Assembly: GCF_000384315.1 (NCBI RefSeq)
Contig: NZ_ARVW01000001.1
Span: 5,642,157 to 5,706,156, forward strand
Reading direction: 5' to 3'
Source: Amycolatopsis nigrescens CSC17Ta-90
Lineage (GTDB): Bacteria; Actinomycetota; Actinomycetes; Mycobacteriales; Pseudonocardiaceae
Length of the DNA stretch: 64,000 nucleotides
Below the pieces are notes generated by a model. It ran no database searches and was not told the DNA's origin. It worked only from the letters and a program-made list of their open reading frames with translations. Position 1 is the first letter of the stretch, and each line of letters begins with the position of its first letter. The position numbers and the translations under genes are program-made. This document shows, in pieces, positions 1 to 7,704 of this stretch.

Positions 1-171
1 CAGGATCGAGACGCTCGCGATGAACCAGAACTGCTGGACGAACTCGCGGAACTGGAACGGCCGCTTGAACGCGGACCGCACGACGTCCATGGCGAGGGCG
101 TAGAGCGCCCCGGTCTGCCGGATCGCCGCGGCACCGGGAAACGTAGCCGTCCGCGCTGGCCTGATCCCCAC
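1..171 (-). CDS. MlaE/YrbE-family ABC transporter permease, N-terminal fragment
   Basis: Only the first 57 codons lie in the window; the gene continues past the left edge. The translation has the typical N-terminus of Mce-associated YrbE/MlaE permeases: a short amphipathic start, then an Ala-Leu-rich helix and the stretch FKRPFQFREFVQQFWFIA, which matches the conserved region before the first membrane segment. Such permeases work with an MlaF-type ATPase and Mce proteins to move lipids across the envelope. I place the start at the GTG at 171 because a GGAGG sits 5 nt upstream (177-181); an in-frame ATG at 192 is the alternative. No partner gene is visible here. Family assignment is fairly safe; substrate unknown. 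Confidence 0.75.
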   Translation of the reverse strand, partial: MGIRPARTATFPGAAAIRQTGALYALAMDVVRSAFKRPFQFREFVQQFWFIASVSIL

Positions 172-192
172 GCCCACCTCCCCATTTTTCAT

Positions 193-510
193 AGTCCATT
201 TGGCGTATAGTGCGTATGGCAGGTGGAGTCGATTGTTGCCCTGCAATTTGATTACTCGCCGGTACGCTAACTTCGGCCGGGTCCCGGAGACAAGAACTCC
301 GGCTCGATCCATCGGTTACGTCCTGGTAACCGCCGGGTTTTTGCACCTTTCTGACAAAGTGCTCCCGGTGCTTTGTCAGAACCGGTGAACAAACTCGGCA
401 CTCGTTACGGGCGGGTAAGGAAAAGCTTTACGGTCCGCGTGGCGCCGACGTAGCGTACCGGCCAGTAGCGTTCGACATCTCGAAATACCTCCGGAATTGA
501 GGGACGGCTC
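193..510. other. Intergenic region with two adjacent inverted repeats
   Basis: No convincing gene. It separates the permease start (minus strand) from a secreted protein gene (plus strand), so it should hold promoters for both. The only clear structure is two consecutive inverted repeats at 313-332 and 349-381, described separately. A short open frame at 200-388 lacks a ribosome site and typical codon bias and is not called. Confidence 0.6.
313..381. promoter_or_regulatory. Two tandem hairpins / palindromes in a divergent promoter region
   Basis: The first has 7-bp perfect arms (CGGTTAC at 313-319, GTAACCG at 326-332, 6-nt gap). The second has 11-bp perfect arms (349-359 and 371-381) containing CTGACAAAG and its complement around an 11-nt gap. 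Both lie between divergently oriented genes, so a repressor or activator site is more likely than a terminator. No regulator gene is adjacent. The repeats are directly visible; their function is inferred. Confidence 0.5.
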
Positions 511-1143
511 ATGTTGCGCACGTCGAAATCATTGTTCGGACGGAGAGCGGCACTGGGGTTCGCCGGTGCGGCCGTCCTGCTGGCCGGCCTGCCGGCCGCA
601 CCGGCCTCGGCCGCGGAGATCAAGGTCAGCTACCCGGTCAGCGGTACCTCGATGGTGAAGAAAACGGGCAGTGCCTTGGAGTTGGGGCCGGGCACCCTGG
701 CCGCGACGGTGACCACCAAGCCCGGCGGGGGTGACGTCAAGGGCGTGCTGAACCTGCCGCCGGCGCACGCCTCGTTCGCGGTCGCCGGGCTGATCCCGGT
801 GCAGGCGACGGTGACCGTGCTGCCGACCGGACCGGCCACCGGTGAGATCAAGCAGGGCGTGCTGACCAGCCGCGCCGAATTCGACCTGAAACTGAGCGAC
901 ATCTGGGTCGGTGGCATCTTCCCGATCCCGGTCGGCGGCGAGTGCAAGACGGAGCAGCCGGTCAGCGTGGACCTGAAGTCCGAGGGCGCCTTCACCGTGT
1001 TCGGTGGCGGTGCGGTCGCGGGCAGTTACACGATTCCGGACTTCGAGAACTGCACCATCTTCGCGCCGATCCTGAGCCCGTTGATCTCCGGACCGGACAA
1101 CACCATCAAGCTCACCCTGGGCAAGCCGACCCCCATTCCCTGA
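511..1143 (+). CDS. Secreted protein, two-cysteine beta-rich domain (paralogue of next gene)
   Basis: 210 residues. Residues 1-34 form a signal peptide with Arg-Arg at 11-12, a hydrophobic core and an Ala-Ser-Ala cleavage site; the twin arginine makes Tat export possible. The mature part is beta-rich, with Cys145 and Cys181 likely forming a disulfide, and ends with the motif SGPDNTIKLTLGK. The gene 29 bp downstream encodes a protein of identical length with cysteines at the same positions, and the C-terminal half of the protein encoded at 1874-3268 has the same domain. I do not recognise a biochemical function; a wall-associated or released structural protein is a guess. The start ATG is preceded by GAGGG. 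Confidence 0.85.
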   Translation: MLRTSKSLFGRRAALGFAGAAVLLAGLPAAPASAAEIKVSYPVSGTSMVKKTGSALELGPGTLAATVTTKPGGGDVKGVLNLPPAHASFAVAGLIPVQATVTVLPTGPATGEIKQGVLTSRAEFDLKLSDIWVGGIFPIPVGGECKTEQPVSVDLKSEGAFTVFGGGAVAGSYTIPDFENCTIFAPILSPLISGPDNTIKLTLGKPTPIP

Positions 1144-1171
1144 TTGAGTTCTGGCAGAGGAGGAGAATTTC

Positions 1172-1804
1172 ATGGCAGGTACGACCAAAGCGGCCGGACG
1201 CGTGCTGCTCGCGGCGGCTTCGATGCCGGCCGCGGCCGTGCTCGGTGCGGCACCCGCGTCCGCGGCAGTGTCCGCCGCGATCAAGGTGCAATACCCGGTG
1301 AACGGCACTTCCACGGTGAAGAAGACCGGCGGCAGCATGACACTCGGGCCGGGCACCCTGGACACCACCGTGCTCACCAGACCGGGCGGCGGCGACCTGA
1401 CCGGAAACCTCGCCCTGCCACCGGCGAGGACCTCGTTCGAGGCGGGCGGGTTCATCCCGGTGAAAGCGACGGTCACCGTCATCCCGACCGCGCCGGTGAC
1501 CGGGGTGATCGCGCAGGGCGTGGTGACCACGCACGCGGAGGCCTACATCCAGCTCAGTGACATCTGGGTGGCCGGGATCTTCTACACCCCGGTCGGCAAC
1601 GAGTGCAAGACCGCGACCCCGGTGTCGATGGACCTGAAGTCCACCGGTTCCTTCACCGTGTTCAACGGCGGCAAGGTGGCCGGCAGCTACACCATTCCGG
1701 ACTTCAAGAACTGCACCATCTTCGGCCCGCTGCTGACCTCCCTGGTGTCCGGCCCGGACAACACCATCGAACTCACCCTCGGCAAAGCCATCCCCATCCC
1801 CTAA
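1172..1804 (+). CDS. Secreted protein, paralogue of upstream gene
   Basis: 210 residues with a signal peptide of about 31 residues ending Ala-Ser-Ala. It aligns along its whole length with the protein encoded at 511-1143: shared KVxYPVxGTSxVKKTG near the mature N-terminus, shared LSDIWV near the middle, Cys145 and Cys181 in register, and the same SGPDNTI ending. This is a recent-looking tandem duplication. The start ATG has a strong GAGGAGG site and lies 28 bp after the upstream stop, so the two are probably cotranscribed; the hairpin at 1818-1870 would end the transcript. Function unknown. Confidence 0.85.
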   Translation: MAGTTKAAGRVLLAAASMPAAAVLGAAPASAAVSAAIKVQYPVNGTSTVKKTGGSMTLGPGTLDTTVLTRPGGGDLTGNLALPPARTSFEAGGFIPVKATVTVIPTAPVTGVIAQGVVTTHAEAYIQLSDIWVAGIFYTPVGNECKTATPVSMDLKSTGSFTVFNGGKVAGSYTIPDFKNCTIFGPLLTSLVSGPDNTIELTLGKAIPIP

Positions 1805-1817
1805 CTCCCCCGCTTTG

Positions 1818-1870
1818 TCCGTGAAGGGCACCTTGCCTACCTTCAAAGTGGGCAAGGTGCCCTTCACGGA
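1818..1870. terminator. Long bidirectional hairpin terminator (family A)
   Basis: Perfect 20-bp arms at 1818-1837 and 1851-1870 around a 13-nt loop. It lies between two convergent genes (stops at 1804 and 1874), so it can serve both strands. No U-tract follows, as is usual in high-GC actinobacteria. The arm core GTGAAGGGCACCTTGCC recurs with one change in the hairpin at 44778-44832. Confidence 0.85.
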
Positions 1871-1873
1871 TTG

Positions 1874-3268
1874 TCAGCCGGGTGGGGCGGTGGCCAGGAT
1901 GGTTCGGAGGTCGAGGTCGATCGTGTTGCCGGGGCCGGAGACCATGCCGGTGACCAGCGGGTCGAGCGGTTCGGTGACCCCGCAGCCGGTGAACGGCGGG
2001 ATGGTGAAGCTCCGCAGCTCCGGGTTCGGGCTGTCCGGGATGGTGGCGACCGGGCCGCCGGCGGTGACCGTGTACTTGCCGCCGGCCGGGGTGGCCATGG
2101 CGACCTTGACCGGGGTCACGGTCCGGCAGTTCTCGCCGACGTCGAGCGGGACGCCGTTCACCCGCACCGCGCTCAGCCTGATCACCACCTCCGCGCGCAT
2201 GATCTCCAGCAGCCCCTGCCGGATCGATGCGGTGAGGAAGGTGAGCTTGCCGTCCGGGACGCCGGGCGGCAGGAGCTCGACCGAGCCCGTGGTCGGCATG
2301 AAACCGAAGGCGTTGAACGGGCTTTCGGTCTTCGGCAGCGCGGAGTCGATGGACAGGTCGCCCGGCTGGCCCGGCCCCGGCTGGACGAGCGACACCGCCG
2401 GGGCGATCCCGGGGCCGAGCTTGATCCTGGCGTTGATCTTGGCGACGGTGGAGGTGCCGATCACGCCCTGGGGCGAGTACTGCTGCTTGATCTCGGCCAG
2501 CAGCTCCGGCCCGGTGAGGGTCCGACCTTCCCGGCCCGCGGCCTCCGGCGAACCCGGCAGGCCGGGCACGGTCTCCGGCATCCCGCCGGAGTCGGAGCCG
2601 GTGGCGGGCGGCGGTTCGGCACCGGGCTGGACCATCGAAACCTTGGTCAGCGACGGATCCTGGTCCGCGGCCGCCGCGCAGGACGGCTCCACCGGCACCG
2701 GTTCGCCCTCGGCGGGATGCAGGGTGAGGCCGACGGTCAGCCCGGTGACGGCGAACTCGACGTCCGCCGCTCCCTCGGTGTCCACGGCGGCGGGGGTGGC
2801 GGTGGCCGGGAAGGCCAGCGGGCCGGTGTCCGGTTTCGGCGCCTTCGCAAGCGCCAGCTCCACCGGCAGTGCGGTCTCCTTCTTGCCCTGCCGCGCGGTG
2901 AGACCCAGGGTGGCTTTGCCCTCCAACGCCGCCGGGCCGCCGAGCGCGGCCAGTGCCTGCTCGGGCACGGTCACCTCGGTGTCCAGCGCGCCGAGCCGCA
3001 CCGGGTTGCCGGCGCGTACCCAGGCCGGCGCGGTGGTGCTGATCGCCACCGAGATCCGGTACGGCTCCGCGGCGCCGGCGGATGTGCAGTCGTAGTTCAG
3101 CAGCCTGGCCACCGGCACGGCTTCCGCGACCGGCTCCGGCTCGGGCGGGGTGCCGGGACCGGCCCCGGCCAGCCCGCCGTTGAGGAGTGCGGCCGAAACC
3201 AGTACCGCGGCACCGGCGAGCCAGCGCGAGCGGAACGGCCGTGCGGTACGACGTGCCAGACGTGCCAT
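1874..3268 (-). CDS. Secreted two-domain protein (DUF6801-like plus the two-cysteine domain)
   Basis: 464 residues. A signal peptide of about 35 residues follows an Arg-rich start. Residues about 55-200 resemble the DUF6801 type domain, beginning LLNYDCTSAG; then comes a Pro/Gly-rich linker. Residues about 270-464 repeat the domain of the two small proteins at 511-1804, including Asn-Cys and Gly-Cys cysteines, an aromatic/Ile-Pro-Pro-Phe segment and SGPGNTIDLDL at the end. The protein thus joins two domains that also occur alone next door (the DUF6801-like one at 3365-4003). GAGGA precedes the GTG/ATG-region start at 3268. Convergent with its small paralogues. Likely an exported surface or matrix protein; no enzyme motif is seen. 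Confidence 0.85.
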   Translation of the reverse strand: MARLARRTARPFRSRWLAGAAVLVSAALLNGGLAGAGPGTPPEPEPVAEAVPVARLLNYDCTSAGAAEPYRISVAISTTAPAWVRAGNPVRLGALDTEVTVPEQALAALGGPAALEGKATLGLTARQGKKETALPVELALAKAPKPDTGPLAFPATATPAAVDTEGAADVEFAVTGLTVGLTLHPAEGEPVPVEPSCAAAADQDPSLTKVSMVQPGAEPPPATGSDSGGMPETVPGLPGSPEAAGREGRTLTGPELLAEIKQQYSPQGVIGTSTVAKINARIKLGPGIAPAVSLVQPGPGQPGDLSIDSALPKTESPFNAFGFMPTTGSVELLPPGVPDGKLTFLTASIRQGLLEIMRAEVVIRLSAVRVNGVPLDVGENCRTVTPVKVAMATPAGGKYTVTAGGPVATIPDSPNPELRSFTIPPFTGCGVTEPLDPLVTGMVSGPGNTIDLDLRTILATAPPG

Positions 3269-3364
3269 GGCGGATCCTCGGTCTCATCCGGAAACTCAGC
3301 TGGAAACGAGCCGGGCGCCCCGGTCACCGAGATGACCGGAGCGCCTTGGCGGGAAAGGAAACTG

Positions 3365-4003
3365 CTAGGTGATGGTGGCGCTGCCGAGCTTGGCGTCCTG
3401 GCCACCGTCCAGCACGCAGGAGAAGGGAGCCTGCTCCTGCCACGCCGGGTCGGCATTCAGGAAATGGAAGTCCGCTCGGACGGTGAACGCGTTGTCCAGC
3501 GAGATGGTGAGCGGGCCGGGTGCCGCGCCCGCGGTCGCCGTCGGAATGAAGGTTCCGCTGTCCTGGTGGGCGGCCACCGGGAACGGTGGGTAGGTGGTGC
3601 CCGGGTTGTAGAACTGTTCAGCGATGCGGATATCGGTGGCGGTATTCGAGTCGAGCGTGCCGCCGGCGGCGATCACGTCCGCGTCGGCGAAGCCGCGCAG
3701 GCCGTCCACGCCGGCCAGGTCGTACAGGGTGCCGGCCACGTCCGACGGGACGGTCGCGACGACCTCCAGGGCGCGCACCGTGGCGGTGCTGCCGCTGGCC
3801 ACCGAGTCGGGGCCGATGGCCTTGGCGTGCACGGTCAGCGCGCCCGGGCCAAGCAGCGGGTATTCGCAGGTGTAGGAAAGGTCGCCGGTTTCGTAGACGA
3901 TGTCCGCCGCGGCCGCCGTGCCGGTGCCGAGTGCGGTGGCCATCGCCGCCACCAGGCCGACGGTCGCCAGGCTCGCGCCGAGCCTGCCCAGTCTTCGAGT
4001 CAT
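3365..4003 (-). CDS. Secreted DUF6801-like protein
   Basis: 212 residues from the ATG at 4003, chosen because GGAGG lies about 10 nt upstream and the protein then begins with a clean signal peptide (MTRRLGRLGASLATVG, hydrophobic core, Ala-Ala cleavage near residue 34). The mature part starts with LSYTCEYPLLGPG, matching the first domain of the neighbour encoded at 1874-3268, and has a second cysteine near the C-terminus (PFSCVLDGG), so one disulfide is likely. A longer reading frame reaching 4120 adds residues without signal-peptide character. Same strand as the two-domain gene and 96 bp upstream of it, so possibly one transcription unit. Function unknown. Confidence 0.8.
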   Translation of the reverse strand: MTRRLGRLGASLATVGLVAAMATALGTGTAAAADIVYETGDLSYTCEYPLLGPGALTVHAKAIGPDSVASGSTATVRALEVVATVPSDVAGTLYDLAGVDGLRGFADADVIAAGGTLDSNTATDIRIAEQFYNPGTTYPPFPVAAHQDSGTFIPTATAGAAPGPLTISLDNAFTVRADFHFLNADPAWQEQAPFSCVLDGGQDAKLGSATIT

Positions 4004-4471
4004 CCTTGAATCGCCTCCATGCTTCAACTTTCGCCCCTGCCCGCCGGTGGCGGGTGTCCCTGAGTCGCCCATGACTCGCCGAAGAACTTGAGAATCTCGC
4101 CGGATCGATCTCGGTGGCACCGATTATTCGAATGTGTGAAGAATGCCCCCATGCTCGGTTACCGGCTAGTACGTTACGGGCGTGTCAACGGGGCGACAAG
4201 GGTGCGGCGGAAAAAGCACGGATAGCGATGATCATGGCCGGAAATGTTGTCAGCTTTGCTGAAAGCCTGGTCGGAGGTTTGTCGTGAAGCTACAAAACCG
4301 GCGTGGTACGCGCAGATCATTTTCGAGGAGCCGGAACTTCGGCGTACAGTTCGTTCCCGATACCGGACCGCGAGCCGCGCCGCGCGAATGGCCTAGTGGC
4401 TACTTCCGAACAGGGCAACGTGGTCCGCGAAAATGGCAGGGAATTACTTCTGGAATCGATTCGGAGGCCAG
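4004..4471. other. Divergent intergenic region (promoters)
   Basis: About 470 bp between a minus-strand secreted protein gene and the plus-strand RCC1-like gene. It must hold promoters for both. A GTG at 4284 has a good GGAGG site 6 nt upstream and opens an 84-codon frame running into the next gene in another frame. Its codon use is not that of neighbouring genes, so I do not call it. No strong palindrome was found. Confidence 0.5.
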
Positions 4472-5515
4472 GTGCCGAACGCATCCGCCGACCGGCGCAC
4501 ACCGACCGTCACCCGTTTCGCGCTGTGCGCGACGGTAGCCGTGCTGGCCTTCGGCGCCGGTGGCGCGGCGGCGGGCGCCGGCACGACCCAGCACGCTTCG
4601 CCGCTCCCGTCGCCCGTGTTCGCGGCACCCGGCGGCGCCGCGGCGGTACCGGCACCGGCTCTGGCACCGGGGATCGGGAAGGTGGTGACCGCGGGCACGC
4701 CGTTCTGGACCCAGAACATCACCAACAGCACCGTCTACAACCGGCTCGGCATCGCCTCCGGGGTGCTCGAGGTGTCCAGCAGCGTGAACCAGACGATCGC
4801 CAGGAAGCAGGACGGCAGCCTGGTCGTCTGGGGCAACGACTTCTACCACCAGCAGACCGTCCCGCCCGCCGCGCTGGGCGCCACCGCGGTCGCTTCCGGC
4901 TACGGGCACCTGCTGGCGCTGAAGAACGGCGAAGTGATCGCCTGGGGCAGTTCGGCGCTCGGCGCCATCGAGGTGCCGCCGGCGGCGAAGTCGGGGGTGG
5001 TCGCGATCTCCACCCGTGGCCTGCACAGCCTGGCGCTCAAGTCGGACGGAAGCGTGGTCAGCTGGGGCATGCGCACGGACGTACCGGCGGCCGCGTCCTC
5101 CGGCGTCACCGCGATCTCCGCGGGCGGGGACCACAACCTGGCGCTGAAGAACGGCGGCGTGCTCGCCTGGGGCAGTGACAAGTTCGGCCAGACGGACGTG
5201 CCGGCCGCGGCGAAGTCCGGGGTCAAGGCGATCTCGGCGGGCTGGGACCACAGCCTCGCGCTGAAGACCGACGGCACGGTGCTCGCCTGGGGCAACAACG
5301 CGGACGGCCAGGCCACCGTGCCGGCCGAGGCCGCCTCCGGGGTCACCGCGATCTCGGCCGGGTCCCTGCACAGCCTCGCGCTGCTGGCCGGCGGGAAGGC
5401 GGTGAGCTGGGGCATGCCCGCGGCGGCGAGCAACCCCAACCCCCGCCCGGAGACGCCCGCCTCCGGCGTGACCGCGATCTACGCGGGCTACCGGGGCAGC
5501 GTGTTCCTCAAATAG
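4472..5515 (+). CDS. Secreted RCC1-repeat beta-propeller protein
   Basis: 347 residues from GTG 4472 (GGAGG at 4463-4467); an ATG at 4433 in frame is the longer alternative but has no ribosome site. Residues about 15-45 are a signal peptide followed by an Ala/Pro-rich linker. The rest is built of RCC1-type repeats, each with the pattern SGVxAISAGxxHxLALKxDGxVxxWG; six or seven blades can be counted, the usual number for a closed propeller. Eukaryotic RCC1 is a nucleotide exchange factor, but exported bacterial versions are mostly uncharacterised and likely bind a protein or glycan. The gene ends 3 bp from the convergent oxidoreductase gene with no terminator between. Confidence 0.85.
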   Translation: MPNASADRRTPTVTRFALCATVAVLAFGAGGAAAGAGTTQHASPLPSPVFAAPGGAAAVPAPALAPGIGKVVTAGTPFWTQNITNSTVYNRLGIASGVLEVSSSVNQTIARKQDGSLVVWGNDFYHQQTVPPAALGATAVASGYGHLLALKNGEVIAWGSSALGAIEVPPAAKSGVVAISTRGLHSLALKSDGSVVSWGMRTDVPAAASSGVTAISAGGDHNLALKNGGVLAWGSDKFGQTDVPAAAKSGVKAISAGWDHSLALKTDGTVLAWGNNADGQATVPAEAASGVTAISAGSLHSLALLAGGKAVSWGMPAAASNPNPRPETPASGVTAIYAGYRGSVFLK

Positions 5516-5518
5516 CGC

Positions 5519-6538
5519 TCACTTCGCCAGGTCGGCGATCAGCTCGTAGGACCGCAGCCGGTCCTCGTCGTCGTAGATCATCGTGGTGACCATGATCTCG
5601 TCCGCGCCGGTGTCCGCGAGCAGGCCGTCCAGTCCCTTGCGCACGGTCTCCGGCGAGCCGATGATCTGGCTCTCCATCCGCTCCTCGACGAACATCCGGT
5701 CCATCTCGGTGTACGGGTATTCGGCGGCCTCCTGCGGGCTCGGCAGCTTGATCGGCCGGCCCCGGCGCAGGCTGAGGAAGGCCAGCCCGCTCGGCGCGGC
5801 GATCCGGCGCGCCTGCTCGTCGGTGTCCGCGGCGGTGACCGAGGCGCCGAGCATCACGTACGGCTCGGACAACGTCTCGGACGGCGTGAAGGACTCGCGG
5901 TAGAGCCGCACCGCCGGGATGGTGTTCTGCGCGCTGAAGTGGTGCGCGAAGGCGAACGGCAGGCCGAGCGCGCCGGCCAGCTGCGCGCTGAACCCGCTCG
6001 AGCCGAGCAGCCAGAACGGCGGCTTGTGGCCGACCGCCGGCACGGCGTTCACCGCGCGGTGCTCGTCCGGCTCGAAGTAGGCCATCAGCTCGGCCAGCTG
6101 CTGGGGGAATGCCTCCGCGGACAGCGCGGCGGCGGAACCGCGCACGGCGATCGCGGTGCGCTGGTCGCTGCCCGGCGCGCGGCCGATGCCGAGGTCGATC
6201 CGGCCGGGGTGGAAGGCCTCCAGCATGCCGAACTGCTCGGCGATGATCAGCGACGCGTGGTTGGGCAGCATGACCCCGCCCGAGCCGACCCTGATCCGCT
6301 CGGTCGCGGTGGCGACCTGGCCGATCAGCACCGCGGTGGCCGAGCTGGCGATACCGGGCATGTTGTGGTGCTCGGCGACCCAGAAGCGGTGGTAGCCCAG
6401 CCGCTCGGTGTGCCGGGCGAGTTCGATCGTGTTGCGCAGCGCGGTACCCGCGTCGGAGCCGCTCACGATGGGCGACAGGTCGAGCACGGAAAGCGGTACG
6501 TCGGTCAGTGAGTTCGCGGAGGTCACGTACCAGCGCAA
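5519..6538 (-). CDS. LLM-class flavin-dependent oxidoreductase
   Basis: 339 residues, the normal length for the bacterial luciferase-like (LLM) TIM-barrel family. Characteristic segments: [12 protein letters not shown] near the start, [32 protein letters not shown] and a [15 protein letters not shown] motif that contacts the flavin phosphate. Members of this subgroup use FMN or F420 to reduce or monooxygenate small molecules; the substrate cannot be read from sequence. The reading frame opens with TTG at 6538; the family motif begins about 13 residues later, but the codon there is GTA, so a GTG at 6526 or the TTG are the only nearby starts. Start therefore uncertain. Confidence 0.88.
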   Translation of the reverse strand: MRWYVTSANSLTDVPLSVLDLSPIVSGSDAGTALRNTIELARHTERLGYHRFWVAEHHNMPGIASSATAVLIGQVATATERIRVGSGGVMLPNHASLIIAEQFGMLEAFHPGRIDLGIGRAPGSDQRTAIAVRGSAAALSAEAFPQQLAELMAYFEPDEHRAVNAVPAVGHKPPFWLLGSSGFSAQLAGALGLPFAFAHHFSAQNTIPAVRLYRESFTPSETLSEPYVMLGASVTAADTDEQARRIAAPSGLAFLSLRRGRPIKLPSPQEAAEYPYTEMDRMFVEERMESQIIGSPETVRKGLDGLLADTGADEIMVTTMIYDDEDRLRSYELIADLAK

Positions 6539-6571
6539 CGCGGGCGGGCCGTCAACCCTTCCCGCGCCCGG

Positions 6572-7513
6572 CTACGAACCTTCGACCGAGCCGATCTGGG
6601 GCGGGGTGGGGGGATCACCGCGGACGACCGTGCCGAGCGACTGCTGCCACGCCTGCTGCCACAGCCCGCTGGACTCGATCTTGACCAGCCAGTCGTCGAT
6701 GAACTTCTTGAAGCTCTCGTCCCCGTGCTTGAGGCCGATTCCGTACGGGTCGGTGGTGAACGGGTCGCCGACCACCTCGATCTTGTCGTTCAGCGCCGCC
6801 GCGCCGGCCAGCAGCGTCAGGTCGTGCACGTAGGCGACGCCCTGCCCCTGCTCCAGCGCCTGGAGGCACTCCGGTGCCGTGCCGTAGGTCTGGATCTTCG
6901 CGTTCGGGGCGTACTGCTCGATCGCGGCGACGCTGGTGGTGTTGGACACGGCCAGCACCGTTTTGCCGTTCAGGTCGGCGGGCTTGCGGATTCCGTTCGT
7001 CGTCTTCAGCGTCGCGATTGCCTGACCGGACATGAGGTACGGACCGGCAAATGCCACTTCTTTCGCCCGTTCGGGGGTAATCGTGTAAATACGGATCACC
7101 ACGTCCACCGTGTTGATCTTGAGCAACGCGGCCCTGGTATCCGCTGTGGTATTCACGATCTTCGCGTCCGGTCTGCCAATGATGTACTTGGCCAGCATCT
7201 TGCCCAGCGCCGCGTCGAATCCCTCGTTGCCGCCGGTGGTCGGATTCTGCTGGGAAAGCAGCGGCATGTTCAGCTCGCCGCCGACGAGCAGCTGTCCGCG
7301 CTGCTTGATCGCCTGTGCGGTCGGGCTGGTCGCCAACTCGTCCGCGCTGGCCACGGGGGCCTTTCCGAGCAGGCCCTCGGCGTTGGGCGCCTGCGCGTTC
7401 GCGGACGGGGTCGGGTCCGGCATGCCGCAGCCCGCCATCGCGGTCAAGGCGACGCCTACGCCGATGGCCGCCATCCAGCGACGTTTTGCGGACGTCAACT
7501 TGCTCAAGGACAT
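6572..7513 (-). CDS. Glutamate/amino-acid ABC transporter substrate-binding lipoprotein
   Basis: 313 residues. The N-terminus is a lipoprotein signal with the lipobox AMAGC at about residues 25-29, so the protein is lipid-anchored outside the membrane. The remainder is an SBP_bac_3 type bilobed binding protein: GQLLVGGELNMPLLS opens the domain, with GFDAALGKMLAKYI and a hinge near the segment KTVLAVSNTTS. It resembles GluB-type polar amino-acid receptors. No permease or ATPase gene is adjacent, so it must use a transporter encoded elsewhere or act in sensing. The flanking convergent/divergent arrangement suggests a monocistronic transcript. Confidence 0.85.
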   Translation of the reverse strand: MSLSKLTSAKRRWMAAIGVGVALTAMAGCGMPDPTPSANAQAPNAEGLLGKAPVASADELATSPTAQAIKQRGQLLVGGELNMPLLSQQNPTTGGNEGFDAALGKMLAKYIIGRPDAKIVNTTADTRAALLKINTVDVVIRIYTITPERAKEVAFAGPYLMSGQAIATLKTTNGIRKPADLNGKTVLAVSNTTSVAAIEQYAPNAKIQTYGTAPECLQALEQGQGVAYVHDLTLLAGAAALNDKIEVVGDPFTTDPYGIGLKHGDESFKKFIDDWLVKIESSGLWQQAWQQSLGTVVRGDPPTPPQIGSVEGS

Positions 7514-7704
7514 TCTTCACCCCGTACTACAACTGAAGTGCTGGCGGTCTGTTTCGCCGGAAAACCGACTTGACAGATACAACCCCTTCGACGCGCATTA
7601 GTAAATAGGCGTTGTAAGTTTATTCACCACGGATTGTGGTGAGGGACAAACCAACTCCGACTATTCAATGACGATTCGTGTCGGGGGTGAAATTGCGCAC
7701 ACCC

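Noticed and set aside
200..388. 62-codon frame in the left intergenic gap
   Set aside because: No ribosome site, weak codon bias and it covers the two inverted repeats.
4284..4538. 84-codon frame with good GGAGG site upstream of the RCC1-like gene
   Set aside because: Codon use lacks the third-position GC bias of neighbours, the product is Arg-rich and domain-free, and it runs into the RCC1 gene in another frame. A leader peptide remains possible.
7571..7600. TTGACA followed by weak -10 in the gap before the binding-protein gene
   Set aside because: No good -10 hexamer at 16-18 bp and it points toward the minus-strand helicase gene end, away from a start.
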